DNA of 64,000 nucleotides from Marinimicrobium agarilyticum DSM 16975 (GCF_000423345.1 NZ_AUHU01000014.1:1-64000), one strand, 5' to 3'; shown: positions 14,684 to 25,200, counted from the first letter of the stretch. Made by a program: numbers and translations. The notes: generated by a model from the letters alone, not told the origin.

Positions 14684-15952
14684 TTAAAAGTAGCGTCGGA
14701 TCAGGTTCAGGGTTTTCTCCAGCGCGCCGCGATTGGCTTCTGCCACTTCTCGCGCAGCGTGACCCCGAGCGCTGCGCAGTTCATCGATATCCAGCAATTC
14801 AATGACCGCTTCCGATAATTCGCTGGCGTTGCCCACGGTTTTAAGGGCGCCGGCATCGGAGAGCAGCTTACAGACTTCGGCAAAGTTGAACTGGCTGGGC
14901 CCGCTTAACAGCGGCAGGCCCCAGGCGGCAGCCTCCACCAGATTGTGCCCGCCATTGGGAATCAGGGAGCCGCCGACGAAGGCCAGGTCGCTCGCCCCGT
15001 ACATGGCCAGCAGCTCTCCCATCACATCACCCACCAGGACCGAAATCTCCGCTCCGACCGCCGAATCCTCGCTGCGGCGCGCGACGCTGAAACCGCGCTC
15101 GCGACTGAGTTCGACCACCGAGTCGAATCGTTCCGGGTGGCGGGGCACCAGTACCAGCAGCGGGTTGGTCGCCATCTGGGCCCGAACCCGGGCAAACGCA
15201 TCGAGGACCACTTCGTCCTCACCACGATGGGTGCTGGCGGCAACCCAGACCGGCCGGCCCGGCTCTGGACGCCACTGCCGACGCAGGGCTTCCGCCTGCC
15301 GGCGCACACTGTCGTCCAGCGTCAGATCAAACTTGATGTTCCCGGTGATATGGGTCGCCTCCGGCCGCAGGCCGAGCTCCTGAAACCGTTCGGCATCCGC
15401 CCGGTTTTGAATACCCGCTTCGGTCAACTGCCGCAGCATGGGCCGGGTCAGCGCCGAAAAGCGGCTGTAACCGCGAGCGGAACGCTCGGAGAGCCTGCCG
15501 TTTATCAACAGTGTCGGGATTTCACGACGGTGGCAGGCCGCCACCAGGTTGGGCCAGAGTTCGGTTTCCATCATCAGCAGCAGCCGAGGCTCAACCGCGC
15601 GCAAAAAACGGTTTACCGCGCCAGGCAAGTCGAGCGGGGCATAGACATGATAGACCCGATCACCAAACAGCGCCGAGACCCGCTCGGAACCCGTGGGCGT
15701 GGTTGTGGTGATCAGTAAGGCAATGTTGGGTTCCTGCTCGAGGGCCCGAATCAGAGGTTGAGCCGCCAATACTTCACCCACCGACGCCGCGTGCAGCCAC
15801 AACAGTGTTCTGTCCGTGCGCACCGGCTCCACCGCGCCCAACCTCTCCCGCCAACGTTGCCGCCAGGCGGGATTACCCCGCGCCAGCCACAGCAGGCGCA
15901 GTAATAACAACGGCATCAACAAATACAACAGCAGAGAATACAACCAGCGCAT
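14684..15952 (-). CDS. waaA: 3-deoxy-D-manno-octulosonic acid (Kdo) transferase
   Basis: 422 residues from the ATG at 15952 (MRWLYSLLLYLLMPLLLLRL, the membrane anchor); a GTG at 15982 would add ten residues. The inner-membrane enzyme adds Kdo from CMP-Kdo to lipid IVA. Visible family blocks are LWLHAASVGEVLAAQPLI, LITTTTPTGSERV, LLMMETELWPNL (catalytic acidic region), WVAASTHRGEDEVVLDAF and FVGGSLIPNGGHNLVEAAAWGLPLLSGP (CMP-Kdo site). It is convergent with ubiX, the stops only a base or so apart. Confidence 0.92.
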   Translation of the reverse strand: MRWLYSLLLYLLMPLLLLRLLWLARGNPAWRQRWRERLGAVEPVRTDRTLLWLHAASVGEVLAAQPLIRALEQEPNIALLITTTTPTGSERVSALFGDRVYHVYAPLDLPGAVNRFLRAVEPRLLLMMETELWPNLVAACHRREIPTLLINGRLSERSARGYSRFSALTRPMLRQLTEAGIQNRADAERFQELGLRPEATHITGNIKFDLTLDDSVRRQAEALRRQWRPEPGRPVWVAASTHRGEDEVVLDAFARVRAQMATNPLLVLVPRHPERFDSVVELSRERGFSVARRSEDSAVGAEISVLVGDVMGELLAMYGASDLAFVGGSLIPNGGHNLVEAAAWGLPLLSGPSQFNFAEVCKLLSDAGALKTVGNASELSEAVIELLDIDELRSARGHAAREVAEANRGALEKTLNLIRRYF

Positions 15953-16009
15953 GCGTACAACCCTAAACCTCGTGACCGCCACAGGATACCACTCCCACCC
16001 GGGCGACCG

Positions 16010-16909
16010 CTAAGTCAGCTCTTTCAGCGGGCGAGCGAGTAACTCCGACACCAGGCTGGGCATGAACTCCCGGGGCAGCGTGATGGCGTAAAAGTTTTCG
16101 TACACATTGGGCAGCCGCTCAAAGCGCCTCAACCGCCCTTGCTCCAACTCGTCTTTCACCACCACCTCGGGCAATACACTCAGCGCCCCACTGTCGCGAG
16201 CCAGCAGCCGCAACATGGCCATATCATCGGCCTCGGCGAGAATATCCGGGCGATATTGGTGAAGACTGCAATAGCCGTCAAAGCCGCGGCGTATCTCGTG
16301 ATGCTCCCCGGGCAACACCCAGCGCAGACCGTCATAGCCTTCGGGGAAGGCGGCGGCTGGCTCGCACTGAGGCGGGCCGATGATCGACAGTGGCTGGCGT
16401 GCCAATAGCTGACTCTGCCAGGCGGCCTCCGGCGAACCGGACGGTTGCAGCTGGGTGTTGGTCAGCACCACATCAAACTCGTGCCGGGCCAGGCCGTCGA
16501 GCAGGTTGGCCAAACCCCGAGCGTGCAGGCTGAAGTGCACTTTCCGATCCGTGCGGTTGAGCAACGGCTCGATGAACCCCTCAATAAAGTTGCGCGACAT
16601 ACTGGAAAGCATGCCAATGCGAAGGCGCTGATACTCAGGCTCAATGCCCCGGCTGATCAGCGACTCCAGCTCCTCCCCTTTGGCAAAAATGACCTCGGCG
16701 TAGTTGAACACCTGCCGCCCCGCTTCGGTCAGCACCAGAGCCCGGTTGCGCCGCTCGAACAGCGGTTTGCCCATCCGCTCCTCCAACTGGCGAATCTGCG
16801 CTGAAAGGGCGCTTTGGGACACATGCAGTAATTCGGCGGTTCGGGTGAGGTTGCCCTCGGCCGCCACCCGCCAGAAGTAATACAGGTGATGGTAGTTGAG
16901 TCGGCTCAT
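16010..16909 (-). CDS. LysR-type regulator, NhaR-like, divergent from the dab operon
   Basis: 299 residues from the ATG at 16909 (MSRLNYHHLYYFWRVAAEGN); an upstream start at 16939 is less likely. The winged helix-turn-helix spans about residues 4-62 (NLTRTAELLHVSQSALSAQIRQLEERMGKPLFERR), followed by a substrate-binding domain. The LNYHHLYYFW start is typical of NhaR, which senses sodium in E. coli. Its gene is 100 bases from and opposite to dabB, so it most probably controls the inorganic-carbon pump; the effector (bicarbonate, Na+, pH?) is unknown. A strongly AT-rich stretch at 16915-16965 between the genes probably holds both promoters and the T-N11-A operator. Confidence 0.85.
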   Translation of the reverse strand: MSRLNYHHLYYFWRVAAEGNLTRTAELLHVSQSALSAQIRQLEERMGKPLFERRNRALVLTEAGRQVFNYAEVIFAKGEELESLISRGIEPEYQRLRIGMLSSMSRNFIEGFIEPLLNRTDRKVHFSLHARGLANLLDGLARHEFDVVLTNTQLQPSGSPEAAWQSQLLARQPLSIIGPPQCEPAAAFPEGYDGLRWVLPGEHHEIRRGFDGYCSLHQYRPDILAEADDMAMLRLLARDSGALSVLPEVVVKDELEQGRLRRFERLPNVYENFYAITLPREFMPSLVSELLARPLKELT

Positions 16910-17009
16910 ATCATTCTTTTTTAGTGAACAATTGGTCAATTTATATCTATTTTACTTGAAACAAGCTCTGCCGGATACTTTGCGCTCCATTCATCAACGG
17001 AGCGATTCA

Positions 17010-18590
17010 ATGAGTTGGAGCCCCCTGTTACCGACCCTCTTACTCTCTCTGGTGCCAGCCACCTTGGCGCTGGGCGCCCTCATCGGCGCACGACAGAACC
17101 CGGCACGCGCCTGGCATATCGCCCGAAACACGACCCTGACCGCTCTGCTGCTGTCGGCGGCCCTGCTGGTATTTGGGCTACTGGACGCACTGCCAGCGGA
17201 CTCCGCCTGGTGGCAAGCCGCGCCGCTGAACCTGATCATGCTGTTGCTCGCCAACTTCATCGGCTTTGTGGTGGTGCGCTACAGCGCCACCTATTTGCAA
17301 GGCGAGCCCCGGGAGCAACGCTTTGTCGGACTCGTACAGGCCGTGTTCGCGGCGGTCAGCGTGACGGTGCTCAGCAATCACCTCCTGCTGTTTCTGGCGG
17401 CCTGGTTGGGCATCAGTCTGGCCATGCATCAACTGTTAATGTTCTATCCCGATCGCCCTCGGGCCGCTCTCGCCGCCCATAAAAAATTCCTGTTCGCTCG
17501 TGCTGCCGAGCTGTGTGCACTGGTGGCCTTTGCCCTGCTTTACCTCCACCACGGTAGCGCTCAGATCAGTACGATCGTGCAAGCCTACCCCGGCCCCACT
17601 GGCGCTCTATCGGCCAGCGAGCAGGTCGCGGCCTGCCTGCTCGCCCTGGCGGCGCTGATCAAATGCGCCCAACTGCCACTACACGGCTGGCTGATTCAGG
17701 TGGTCGAGGCACCGACACCGGTCTCGGCGGCATTGCACGGCGGGGTGATCAATCTTGGCGGCTACCTTTTATTGCTGTTCTCTCCCCTTCTGCTGCAGTC
17801 CGCCCCGGCCCAGGCGCTGGTGCTGGTCGTAGCCGGCATCAGCAGCGTGCTGGCGGCGTTGATCATGATGACGCGCGTCAGCATCAAGGTTCGCCTGGCC
17901 TGGTCCACCAGTGCCCAGATGGGGCTCATGCTGGTGGAGATCGCGCTGGGTCTGGTGGAGCTGGCCCTGCTGCATCTGCTGGCGCACTCCTGTTACAAGG
18001 CCTACGCCTTCCTCAGTTCCGGGGAGGCGGTGCAACAAAACCTGCAACGACGCCAAGCCCCTTCCGTGCGCCCTTCCGCGGCCCAGTGGCTGGGAGCCGG
18101 AGCGCTGAGTCTCGCAATGGTGGCAGGCTTGGGTGTACTTGTCCGAGCCAACACCGACTCATCAGCCTTCGACGCCTTCAGCCCCTGGGTGCTGATGACC
18201 CTCGCGCTGACCGCCCTGTTGGCGGAGCGGCGCAGCCGACAGGCACCCGACTCTGGCGTCGCGTTTTTCGCACTGGCCGCATTGATTGTGACCGCTTACT
18301 TCGCTCTGAAGTCGCTCTTTGCAACGCTCTTACCCGCCCATGACTACACGCCCTCGCTCTGGGCCGACCTCTGGATCAGCACACTGTTTGTTCTGCTGTT
18401 TGTTGGCTACGCTCTGCAGCGCTATGGGCTGCACCGTCGCCGGATTCAGGCTCTGAACATCTATTTCTACGCGGGTTTTTACCTGGATGAGTGGGTCACC
18501 AAAACCACGCTAAGGCTCTGGCCCCACAAGCTGCCCGGCCGTATTCGGGCCAAACAACTGCAACCGGCGTCTCAGGAGGTGTCCTCATGA
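17010..18590 (+). CDS. dabB: DabB, proton-conducting subunit of the DAB inorganic carbon accumulation complex
   Basis: 526 residues, about 14 membrane segments, related to NADH dehydrogenase subunit L/NuoL antiporter-like proteins. Start is ATG at 17010 after ACGGAGCG. The proton-channel core is visible: KKFLFARAAELCALVAFALLY, KCAQLPLHGWLIQVVEAPTPVSAALHGGVINLGGYLLL (the broken-helix Lys/His region) and LAHSCYKAYAFLSSGEAV. DabB passes cations through the inner membrane to energise DabA. Its stop overlaps the dabA start (ATGA), so the two are translationally coupled. Confidence 0.9.
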   Translation: MSWSPLLPTLLLSLVPATLALGALIGARQNPARAWHIARNTTLTALLLSAALLVFGLLDALPADSAWWQAAPLNLIMLLLANFIGFVVVRYSATYLQGEPREQRFVGLVQAVFAAVSVTVLSNHLLLFLAAWLGISLAMHQLLMFYPDRPRAALAAHKKFLFARAAELCALVAFALLYLHHGSAQISTIVQAYPGPTGALSASEQVAACLLALAALIKCAQLPLHGWLIQVVEAPTPVSAALHGGVINLGGYLLLLFSPLLLQSAPAQALVLVVAGISSVLAALIMMTRVSIKVRLAWSTSAQMGLMLVEIALGLVELALLHLLAHSCYKAYAFLSSGEAVQQNLQRRQAPSVRPSAAQWLGAGALSLAMVAGLGVLVRANTDSSAFDAFSPWVLMTLALTALLAERRSRQAPDSGVAFFALAALIVTAYFALKSLFATLLPAHDYTPSLWADLWISTLFVLLFVGYALQRYGLHRRRIQALNIYFYAGFYLDEWVTKTTLRLWPHKLPGRIRAKQLQPASQEVSS

Positions 18591-21058
18591 CCGCACACGA
18601 AAAAGCCTCTATCGAACAGGCAACCGAAACAAGCCTCGCCCTCGATGGTCTGACGCCCGCTCAAGAACGGGCCCTTGAGCGGGCCTGCGCCAGCGTGGCG
18701 CCGAGCTGGCCACTGGACCGCTTGATCGCCGTCAGCCCTTTCTGGGCCATGCGCGACGAACGTTTCCAGGAGGTTGCTGCCCGGCTTTCAGCACTGGCCT
18801 ACACCCATTGTCTGATGCCTCCGAGCCATTATCTGGATCGGTGGCAGCGAGGCCTGATCACCGAAGCGCATTTGACGCTCGCCGCCGAGCAGCTCGACTA
18901 TCAAGGCGGCTACCGCAATCTGCTTGAGGTAGTGAAGACATTGAGCCGGCTGCCCCACTGGCACAACATCAGTGACCTGGTTGACGCGCGCCGGGACCGA
19001 CAACACAAAATGGCCTGGCGGGATGAGATCACTCACCAGATCAGTCAGTTTTGCGCGGCTTATTTTCAAGAGGATGGTCCGCTCAATCCCGAACGTCTGA
19101 GTATTGAGCCATCCCAGAGCCTTTACCAGCACTGGCTGACCGTCACCCACATGGACCGGGGGATTGCCATCCTGATGGATGAGCCGGGGCTCGACCGATA
19201 CCTCCGCAACCTGCCCCAGACCGAGGACGGGTTATTCCGGGCCGCCATTGAAGAACTGGGGATCGAAGCCAGTCGGCTGGGCGACTATGCCCAGGCATTG
19301 CTTCTGGATATCAACGGCTGGGCCGCCTGGGTGGCCTATCAGGACTGGCAGGAGGCACTGGCCAACCCTGACACCGCAACAGGCTCGGCCTCCATGCGCA
19401 GCCTGCTCGCCATTCGGCTGGCCTGGGAGCTGGTGCTGTGGCGCTATACCGCCAACGAACGGCCGGATCAGGCTGAACGCCTGCGCACCCTCTGGCAACG
19501 GGAGCTAGAGGAGGTGCCGGAATTGCTCGAGCGCCACCGGCGCGCCCAGCAGCCACTGTGGGTGTGGCAAACCGCTGCTGAACTGGCCTACCAACAGCCA
19601 CTGCAGCAAGCGTTGAGCGACTCGGTAAGGACCTCACCCCCGGCGACCACCGAGCCGGCGCTACAGGCGGTATTCTGCATAGATGTGCGCTCCGAGCCAC
19701 TGCGTCGGGCGCTGGAGCAGCAGAGCGGGGCCATCCAGACGCTCGGCTTTGCGGGCTTTTTCGGCCTGCCGCTGAGTTACTGCCCCGCCGGCGCGTCGCT
19801 GGCACAGCCGCACTTGCCGGGGCTGCTGGCACCACAAATCACACTGAAAGACGAATCCCTTCAGGGAGCCCGGCGTTCAGCGCAAAAGCTGAACTGGCGG
19901 GCGCGCCTTCAGGAGTGGAGCCAGACCGCGACGACCACCTTCACCGCTGTGGAGGCTGGGGGTCTGCTGTACGCCGGCAAACTGTTGCGCCGCTCTCTTG
20001 CCCCCAAAGCCACGCACGCCCCGCAGACCGTGGAATCACTGACCTGGCAGTGGCGAGAGACGGGCAAACCACTGAGCATCGCGGACAAGGCTGAGATTGC
20101 CCATACCGTATTGAGCGCCATGGGGCTGACCGAGCGGTTCGCACCGCGGATTCTGTTAGTCGGACATGGCAGCCACAGCAGCAACAACCCCCACGCGGCC
20201 GGTCTGGAGTGTGGGGCCTGCGGCGGTCAATCCGGGGAGGTGTCGGTGCGGGCCCTCGCCCAGCTACTCAACGACCCCGCCATTCGGAGCGCACTGGCCG
20301 AGGCCGGCATTGAAATTCCAGCACAGAGCCGTTTTGTGCCAGCGTTGCACCACACCATCACGGACCGGATCGAGCTTCTGGAAGACCGCGAGGGGCTCCC
20401 CCAAACCCAACAACAGTGGCTTGAACAGGCCAGCAACCAGGCGCGGCGCGCACGGGCAGTGTCCCAAGGGCTGGCACCGGACGATGCGACGCTCTCCGAT
20501 AGGCTCGAGCGGCGAGGCGCGGACTGGTCCCAAACCCGCCCGGAGTGGGGCCTGGCCAACAACGCCAGTTTTATCGTCGCGCCGCGTTCAGTCACCGCGC
20601 CCCTCGACCTGGAGGGGAGGAGCTTCCTGCACGATTACGACTGGCGCACCGACCGCGATTTCCAGCGTCTGGAGTTGATCATGACCGCCCCCATGGTGGT
20701 GACACACTGGATCAACATGCAGTACAACAGCTCGACTCTGGATAACCGCAAGTTCGGCAGCGGCAATAAGGTGCTGCACAATGTGGTGGGAGGCCACATC
20801 GGCGTGTTTGAAGGCAACGGCGGCGATCTGCGTATCGGGCTGCCCCTGCAGTCGCTGCACAACGGAGAGCGCTGGATGCACGAACCCTTGCGCCTGAGCG
20901 TCTATCTGGCGGCGCCACAAGAGGCGATCGAGTCGGTCATCCAGCGTCACGACACCCTCCGGTCGCTGGTGAACAATGGCTGGCTATACATCTTCCAGTT
21001 GAATGACCAGGACGGAGACATTCATCGGTATGCTCAGGATCGCTGGACAGCGGCCTAA
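18587..21058 (+). CDS. dabA: DabA, carbonic-anhydrase-like subunit of the DAB complex (DUF2309)
   Basis: 823 residues from ATG at 18587, with AGGAGG at 18574-18579. The beta-carbonic-anhydrase-like zinc site is present: Cys364, Asp366 and Arg368 in VFCIDVRSE, His527 in GHGSHSS and Cys542 in GLECGACGG, matching the Cys-Asp-Arg-His-Cys set of Halothiobacillus DabA. Other family blocks are LIAVSPFWAMRD and THWINMQYNSSTLDNRKFGSGNK. Known DAB complexes convert CO2 to bicarbonate in one direction in the cytoplasm, driven through DabB. No Rubisco or carboxysome genes are in view, so an anaplerotic or pH role in a heterotroph is possible (inference). Confidence 0.92.
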   Translation: MTAHEKASIEQATETSLALDGLTPAQERALERACASVAPSWPLDRLIAVSPFWAMRDERFQEVAARLSALAYTHCLMPPSHYLDRWQRGLITEAHLTLAAEQLDYQGGYRNLLEVVKTLSRLPHWHNISDLVDARRDRQHKMAWRDEITHQISQFCAAYFQEDGPLNPERLSIEPSQSLYQHWLTVTHMDRGIAILMDEPGLDRYLRNLPQTEDGLFRAAIEELGIEASRLGDYAQALLLDINGWAAWVAYQDWQEALANPDTATGSASMRSLLAIRLAWELVLWRYTANERPDQAERLRTLWQRELEEVPELLERHRRAQQPLWVWQTAAELAYQQPLQQALSDSVRTSPPATTEPALQAVFCIDVRSEPLRRALEQQSGAIQTLGFAGFFGLPLSYCPAGASLAQPHLPGLLAPQITLKDESLQGARRSAQKLNWRARLQEWSQTATTTFTAVEAGGLLYAGKLLRRSLAPKATHAPQTVESLTWQWRETGKPLSIADKAEIAHTVLSAMGLTERFAPRILLVGHGSHSSNNPHAAGLECGACGGQSGEVSVRALAQLLNDPAIRSALAEAGIEIPAQSRFVPALHHTITDRIELLEDREGLPQTQQQWLEQASNQARRARAVSQGLAPDDATLSDRLERRGADWSQTRPEWGLANNASFIVAPRSVTAPLDLEGRSFLHDYDWRTDRDFQRLELIMTAPMVVTHWINMQYNSSTLDNRKFGSGNKVLHNVVGGHIGVFEGNGGDLRIGLPLQSLHNGERWMHEPLRLSVYLAAPQEAIESVIQRHDTLRSLVNNGWLYIFQLNDQDGDIHRYAQDRWTAA

Positions 21059-21205
21059 CTCCCGCCGGAGCCAGGGACGGCCCCTTCCTGTGCCCCGGAG
21101 CTCTGCGACTGAAAGGCCCGGAGGCATTCGTTTGGGCGAGTCGTGACGCCATCTGTGCTGGCCTGCTACACTTCGGCTCCCACTCAGCACACAGCAAGGC
21201 CACGC

Positions 21206-21613
21206 ATGTCCGAAAACAGCTCACCAAATATCACCGAAGAATCGCTCGAACAGGTAGAATGGACCGCGGACGGCCTCGCCCCCGCGATTGCCCAGGATGC
21301 CGATACCGGACGAATACTGATGATGGCGTGGGTGAACCGCGAGGCGCTGGCATTGAGTGCCCGCGAAGGCCGTGCGGTGTACTGGTCCCGCTCGCGCCAG
21401 CAGTTGTGGCGAAAGGGCGAAAGTTCCGGGCATGTGCAGGAGCTGAAAGGCATTTATCTGGACTGCGACGGCGATGCCATCGTCTTCAAAGTGAAACAGC
21501 TCGGCGGCATTGCCTGTCACACCGGCCGGGAGTCCTGTTTTTTCCGTGAGCTGCACGATGGCCAGTGGCAGACCGTGGACCCGGTATTGAAAGACCCGAA
21601 AGACATTTACTGA
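21206..21613 (+). CDS. hisI: Phosphoribosyl-AMP cyclohydrolase
   Basis: 135 residues from the ATG at 21206 ([20 protein letters not shown]). It opens the adenine ring of PRAMP, the third step of histidine synthesis. [57 protein letters not shown] and [13 protein letters not shown] are the conserved blocks, with the zinc and magnesium ligands in DCDGD and the C-x-H. Here HisI and HisE are separate proteins. It is first of the hisI-hisE-tatABC cluster common in gammaproteobacteria. Confidence 0.93.
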   Translation: MSENSSPNITEESLEQVEWTADGLAPAIAQDADTGRILMMAWVNREALALSAREGRAVYWSRSRQQLWRKGESSGHVQELKGIYLDCDGDAIVFKVKQLGGIACHTGRESCFFRELHDGQWQTVDPVLKDPKDIY

Positions 21614-21643
21614 CCCACAAACGCACCCTGACAGAAAGGCTTG

Positions 21644-22012
21644 ATGCGACCAGTGAACACAGCGATACAGACCAAAAACGTCCTGGCGGAGTTGACCCAG
21701 GTATTGGAGGCCCGCAAACAGGCGGCCGACCCCACCTCCTCCTATGTGGCGAGCCTGCACGCCAAGGGCCTGAACAAGATTCTGGAAAAGGTGGGCGAGG
21801 AGTGCACCGAAACCATATTGGCGGCCAAGGATGCCGAGGCCGGAGGCGACCGTGAGCATCTGATTGCGGAAACCGCCGATCTTTGGTTCCACAGTCTGGT
21901 CATGTTGTCGCATTTGGGCGAGAATGCAGACGCCGTGCTCCTTGAGCTGGCTCGGCGCTTTGATTTATCCGGCCACGCTGAAAAAGCCGCGCGGGCCCAC
22001 ACTGATAAGTAG
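21644..22012 (+). CDS. hisE: Phosphoribosyl-ATP pyrophosphatase
   Basis: About 122 residues from the ATG at 21644 behind AGAAAGG; GTG at 21653 is an alternative. All-alpha MazG-like NTP pyrophosphohydrolase that hydrolyses PR-ATP to [29 protein letters not shown] with the EE-x-x-E metal motif and [17 protein letters not shown] are the signature helices. It lies 30 bases after hisI and 12 bases before tatA, so co-transcription is likely. Confidence 0.92.
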   Translation: MRPVNTAIQTKNVLAELTQVLEARKQAADPTSSYVASLHAKGLNKILEKVGEECTETILAAKDAEAGGDREHLIAETADLWFHSLVMLSHLGENADAVLLELARRFDLSGHAEKAARAHTDK

Positions 22013-22023
22013 AGGAAAAGGTT

Positions 22024-22296
22024 ATGGGATTTGGTGGTATTGGCATCTGGCAATTACTGATCATTCTCGCCATTGTGGTGCTGCTGTTTGGTACCAAACG
22101 CCTGAGCAGCATCGGCACCGACCTGGGCAAGGCAATCAAGGGCTTCAAGAAATCCGTGAAAGATGACGACGCGGAAGCCTCGACCGAGTCGGACGACGGC
22201 GAAGACAGCAACGCCAAGCGCAACGTCGAAGACAAGACCGAAGGCACCGAGAAGCAATCGGAAAAAGCCTCCGCCGACGATAAAACCCGGCATTGA
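22024..22296 (+). CDS. tatA: Twin-arginine translocase subunit TatA
   Basis: 90 residues. The N-terminal [20 protein letters not shown] is the short membrane helix, followed by the hinge [20 protein letters not shown] and the amphipathic helix, and then a charged tail rich in Asp, Glu and Lys. TatA oligomerises to let folded proteins cross the inner membrane. GAGGAAAAGGTT provides the ribosome site. Confidence 0.94.
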   Translation: MGFGGIGIWQLLIILAIVVLLFGTKRLSSIGTDLGKAIKGFKKSVKDDDAEASTESDDGEDSNAKRNVEDKTEGTEKQSEKASADDKTRH

Positions 22297-22331
22297 TTCC
22301 CTTATGACTGCTGTTGATGAAGGACGCCTGA

Positions 22332-22817
22332 GTGTTTGATATCGGCTTCTTTGAGCTGCTGATCATCGCCATCGTCGGTCTGGTGGTGATAGGCCCCGAA
22401 CGCCTCCCCGAAGCCGCTCGCGCCGTAGGCTTGTGGATTGGCCGACTAAAACGCAGCCTGCGCGACACCCGTAGCGAGCTGGAGCGGCAGCTGGGCGCTG
22501 ACGACATCCGACGCCAACTGCACAATGAGGAAGTCATGCGCAGCCTGGAAGCCACCCGAATGCAGGTGGAGGACGCGGTCAATGAAGGCGGGATGAACAA
22601 GCCCAAGCGGCAGTACCGGGAAGAGCCCGAGCTGCCCGATCACGCCCACAGCGAGGAGCAGGACCGCTCAAAAGATACCGCTGAATCCTCGGCCCACACG
22701 CGGGATACCCAAAGTGGTGAAGCCAACACCGCCGCCGAGCCGGCGCAGGCCCCCGAAACAGACACCGCCGAGCCGGACGAACCCGACACCGACAAACCGC
22801 GCCATCCGTCTTCCTGA
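22332..22817 (+). CDS. tatB: Twin-arginine translocase subunit TatB
   Basis: 161 residues starting at a GTG (22332). [20 protein letters not shown] then [23 protein letters not shown] is the TatB signature with the conserved Glu in the membrane helix and the GPERLP hinge. A long acidic and Pro/Ala-rich tail follows (about residues 95-161). With TatC it forms the receptor for twin-arginine signal peptides. Confidence 0.93.
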   Translation: MFDIGFFELLIIAIVGLVVIGPERLPEAARAVGLWIGRLKRSLRDTRSELERQLGADDIRRQLHNEEVMRSLEATRMQVEDAVNEGGMNKPKRQYREEPELPDHAHSEEQDRSKDTAESSAHTRDTQSGEANTAAEPAQAPETDTAEPDEPDTDKPRHPSS

Positions 22818-22825
22818 GCCCGAGC

Positions 22826-23581
22826 ATGACCGTAACCTCGACTGACAAAGAACTACCGCTGGTCCAGCATCTGATTGAACTGCGCAACCGACTGCTGCGC
22901 ATCGTGGTGATTGTGCTGGTGATTTTTGCCGGTCTGTTCTACTTTGCCAACGACATTTACAGCATGACGGCAGCGCCGTTGCAGAAATTCCTGCCGGAAA
23001 GCACCGGCATGATCGCCACTGATGTCACCTCCCCGTTTCTGGCGCCGTTCAAGCTGACGCTGTTTGTGGCGGTGCTGCTGTCAGCGCCGTTTATCCTCCA
23101 CCAGATCTGGGCCTTTATCGCCCCCGGCCTCTACAAGCATGAGAAACAGCTGGCGGTGCCTCTACTGGCCTCCAGCGTGGTGCTGTTCTACGGTGGTATG
23201 GCGTTTGCGTACTTTGTCGTTTTCCCGCTCATTTTCGGCTTTTTTACCAGTGTCGGCCCGGAAGACGTCGCGGTGATGACCGATATTTCCAGTTACCTGG
23301 ATTTCGTTCTCAAGTTGTTTTTTGCGTTTGGCGTGGCCTTTGAAATCCCGATCGCCACCATCCTGATGATCCACGCCGGCATTATTACCCCCGATGGCAT
23401 TGCCCAAAAACGACCCTATGTAGTGGTGGGCTGCTTTGTGCTGGGCATGATCCTGACGCCACCGGACATCATCTCTCAAACCCTGCTCGCGGTGCCCATG
23501 TGGCTGCTGTTTGAAGTCGGGGTATTCTTCGGGCGCCTCGTCTACCGGCGAGACCGGCGGCGTGAAGAGGCCGAAGACTAG
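22826..23581 (+). CDS. tatC: Twin-arginine translocase subunit TatC
   Basis: 251 residues, six membrane helices. [20 protein letters not shown] is the conserved N-terminal signal-peptide contact, [39 protein letters not shown] the first loop, and [14 protein letters not shown] near helix 4. Starts eight bases after tatB ends and closes the his-tat cluster. Confidence 0.94.
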   Translation: MTVTSTDKELPLVQHLIELRNRLLRIVVIVLVIFAGLFYFANDIYSMTAAPLQKFLPESTGMIATDVTSPFLAPFKLTLFVAVLLSAPFILHQIWAFIAPGLYKHEKQLAVPLLASSVVLFYGGMAFAYFVVFPLIFGFFTSVGPEDVAVMTDISSYLDFVLKLFFAFGVAFEIPIATILMIHAGIITPDGIAQKRPYVVVGCFVLGMILTPPDIISQTLLAVPMWLLFEVGVFFGRLVYRRDRRREEAED

Positions 23582-23651
23582 CCAGGCAATAAACTCCATT
23601 CATTGAGCGTCAAAGTATCGCCGCTGTACTTTTGGCGCCCATATGCTATAA

Positions 23652-23668
23652 ATAGTGAAAATCACTAT
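23652..23668. promoter_or_regulatory. Palindrome upstream of the chemoreceptor gene
   Basis: ATAGTGA-AAA-TCACTAT is a perfect 7+3+7 palindrome 30 bases before the chemoreceptor ATG, embedded in AT-rich sequence (TATAAATAGTG...CACTATAAGC) that could include the -10 region. An operator is plausible; the binding protein is unknown. Confidence 0.4.
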
Positions 23669-23698
23669 AAGCTACATAGTCCGCTTGGGGTTGCCTGA

Positions 23699-25189
23699 AT
23701 GTTACGTTCACTGTCCACCAAACTCATGGTCGCCATGACGGCCCTGATGCTCACCGTTGCCGCTCTGATCATGGCCGTCAGCTATTACACCATCTCGGCT
23801 CAACAGCAGGCCACGTTTGAGCAGGAGGTGCAGAGCAACATCGAGCTGATCCACTCTTCCTTGCTTGAACCCGCGTTTGCCTACGACTTCCAGCAAATCG
23901 AAGCCATTGCCCAGTCTCTGGTCAATACCGCGCTGATCGAACGGCTGGTGGTCACCGATCACCGCGGCAAGGCGTTGGCGGAAGCCGGCAACCCCGGAAG
24001 CGGAGATGCCGAGCGGTTGCGTCGCACCGGCCTGGAGATCGTGCGGGACGGCGATGTGATCGGCCGATACGATGTGGTGTTTTCCTCCGCGCAAATGCAG
24101 ACGGTTCTCTCCAACCAGGTCACCATGGGTTTGGCCATTGTGATCGCCCTGATACTGGCCGTGTTGGTTACCCTCGCGATACTAACCCGGCGCATTATCG
24201 TTCGGCCCCTGAACCTGATTTCCGACAATCTGGCGGCCATCGCCCAGGGCGGTGGAGATCTGACCCGTCGCCTACCCACCGACAGCGGGGATGAGATCGC
24301 TCACTTGGCACACAATTACAACCGAGTGATCGAACAGATCGCGTCCATTATCGGTGGCGTGGTTGAGCTCACCCATACCTTTGACGGGCATGTTCGGCAA
24401 ATGAGCGGCGCCTCTGACGATACCGCCCACTCTAGCGAACAACAGTTGCGAGAACTGGAACAGGCTTCAGCCGCCCTCAACCAACTGGCCGCCTCCGCCG
24501 AGCAGGTCGCCCGTTCCTCCGGTGAGACCGCCGAACGGACCCGCGACACCCAGAAAGCCTCCGAGGAGGGCTCTCAGGTGGTGCGCACCTCGCAGGCCAA
24601 CATTCAACGGCTAACCACGCAGATTGAGGCCACCGCCCACAAAATTGATTCGCTCAAGGCCAGCAGCCAGAACATCGGCAAAGTCGTTGAAGTGATCCGG
24701 GCCATTGCCGAGCAGACCAACCTGCTGGCCCTGAATGCCGCCATTGAGGCCGCGCGCGCGGGGGAGCAGGGTCGGGGCTTTGCCGTGGTGGCCGATGAAG
24801 TGCGAACGCTGGCACAGCGCACACAATCCTCCACCGAGGAGATTGAAGAGATCGTGGGACAACTGCAGTCCGACGCTGATCAAGCCCACGATGCCATGGC
24901 CGAAAATACCCGCTGGGCCGAAGAAACAGTGGCAACCGGAAAGCGGGTGGAAGCCGTTCTCGATAGCATCCAAGGGCACGTCACCACCATCAATGACATG
25001 AACCACCAGGTGGCGACCGCCGCGGAGGAGCAAAGCTCCGTGGCCAACGAGGTCAACCAATTCATTACCGCCCTGTCCTCACTGTCCGAAAAAGTATCGG
25101 ACCACGCTCACACCATGCGCTCCAGCTCTTCCGAACTGCTTCAGGAGAACAACGAGCTGCAGGAGCGGATGCACAAATTCAAGATCTGA
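23699..25189 (+). CDS. Methyl-accepting chemotaxis protein
   Basis: 496 residues. Membrane helices at about 8-30 and 145-167 flank a periplasmic sensor of roughly 115 residues (beginning [20 protein letters not shown], no named domain recognised). A HAMP domain follows ([24 protein letters not shown]), then the long coiled-coil signalling domain with the hairpin tip [37 protein letters not shown]. It signals to CheA/CheW. The next gene, 11 bases downstream, encodes a solute-binding protein, which may deliver the ligand to this receptor. Confidence 0.92.
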   Translation: MLRSLSTKLMVAMTALMLTVAALIMAVSYYTISAQQQATFEQEVQSNIELIHSSLLEPAFAYDFQQIEAIAQSLVNTALIERLVVTDHRGKALAEAGNPGSGDAERLRRTGLEIVRDGDVIGRYDVVFSSAQMQTVLSNQVTMGLAIVIALILAVLVTLAILTRRIIVRPLNLISDNLAAIAQGGGDLTRRLPTDSGDEIAHLAHNYNRVIEQIASIIGGVVELTHTFDGHVRQMSGASDDTAHSSEQQLRELEQASAALNQLAASAEQVARSSGETAERTRDTQKASEEGSQVVRTSQANIQRLTTQIEATAHKIDSLKASSQNIGKVVEVIRAIAEQTNLLALNAAIEAARAGEQGRGFAVVADEVRTLAQRTQSSTEEIEEIVGQLQSDADQAHDAMAENTRWAEETVATGKRVEAVLDSIQGHVTTINDMNHQVATAAEEQSSVANEVNQFITALSSLSEKVSDHAHTMRSSSSELLQENNELQERMHKFKI

Positions 25190-25200
25190 GGTTGTCAGCC

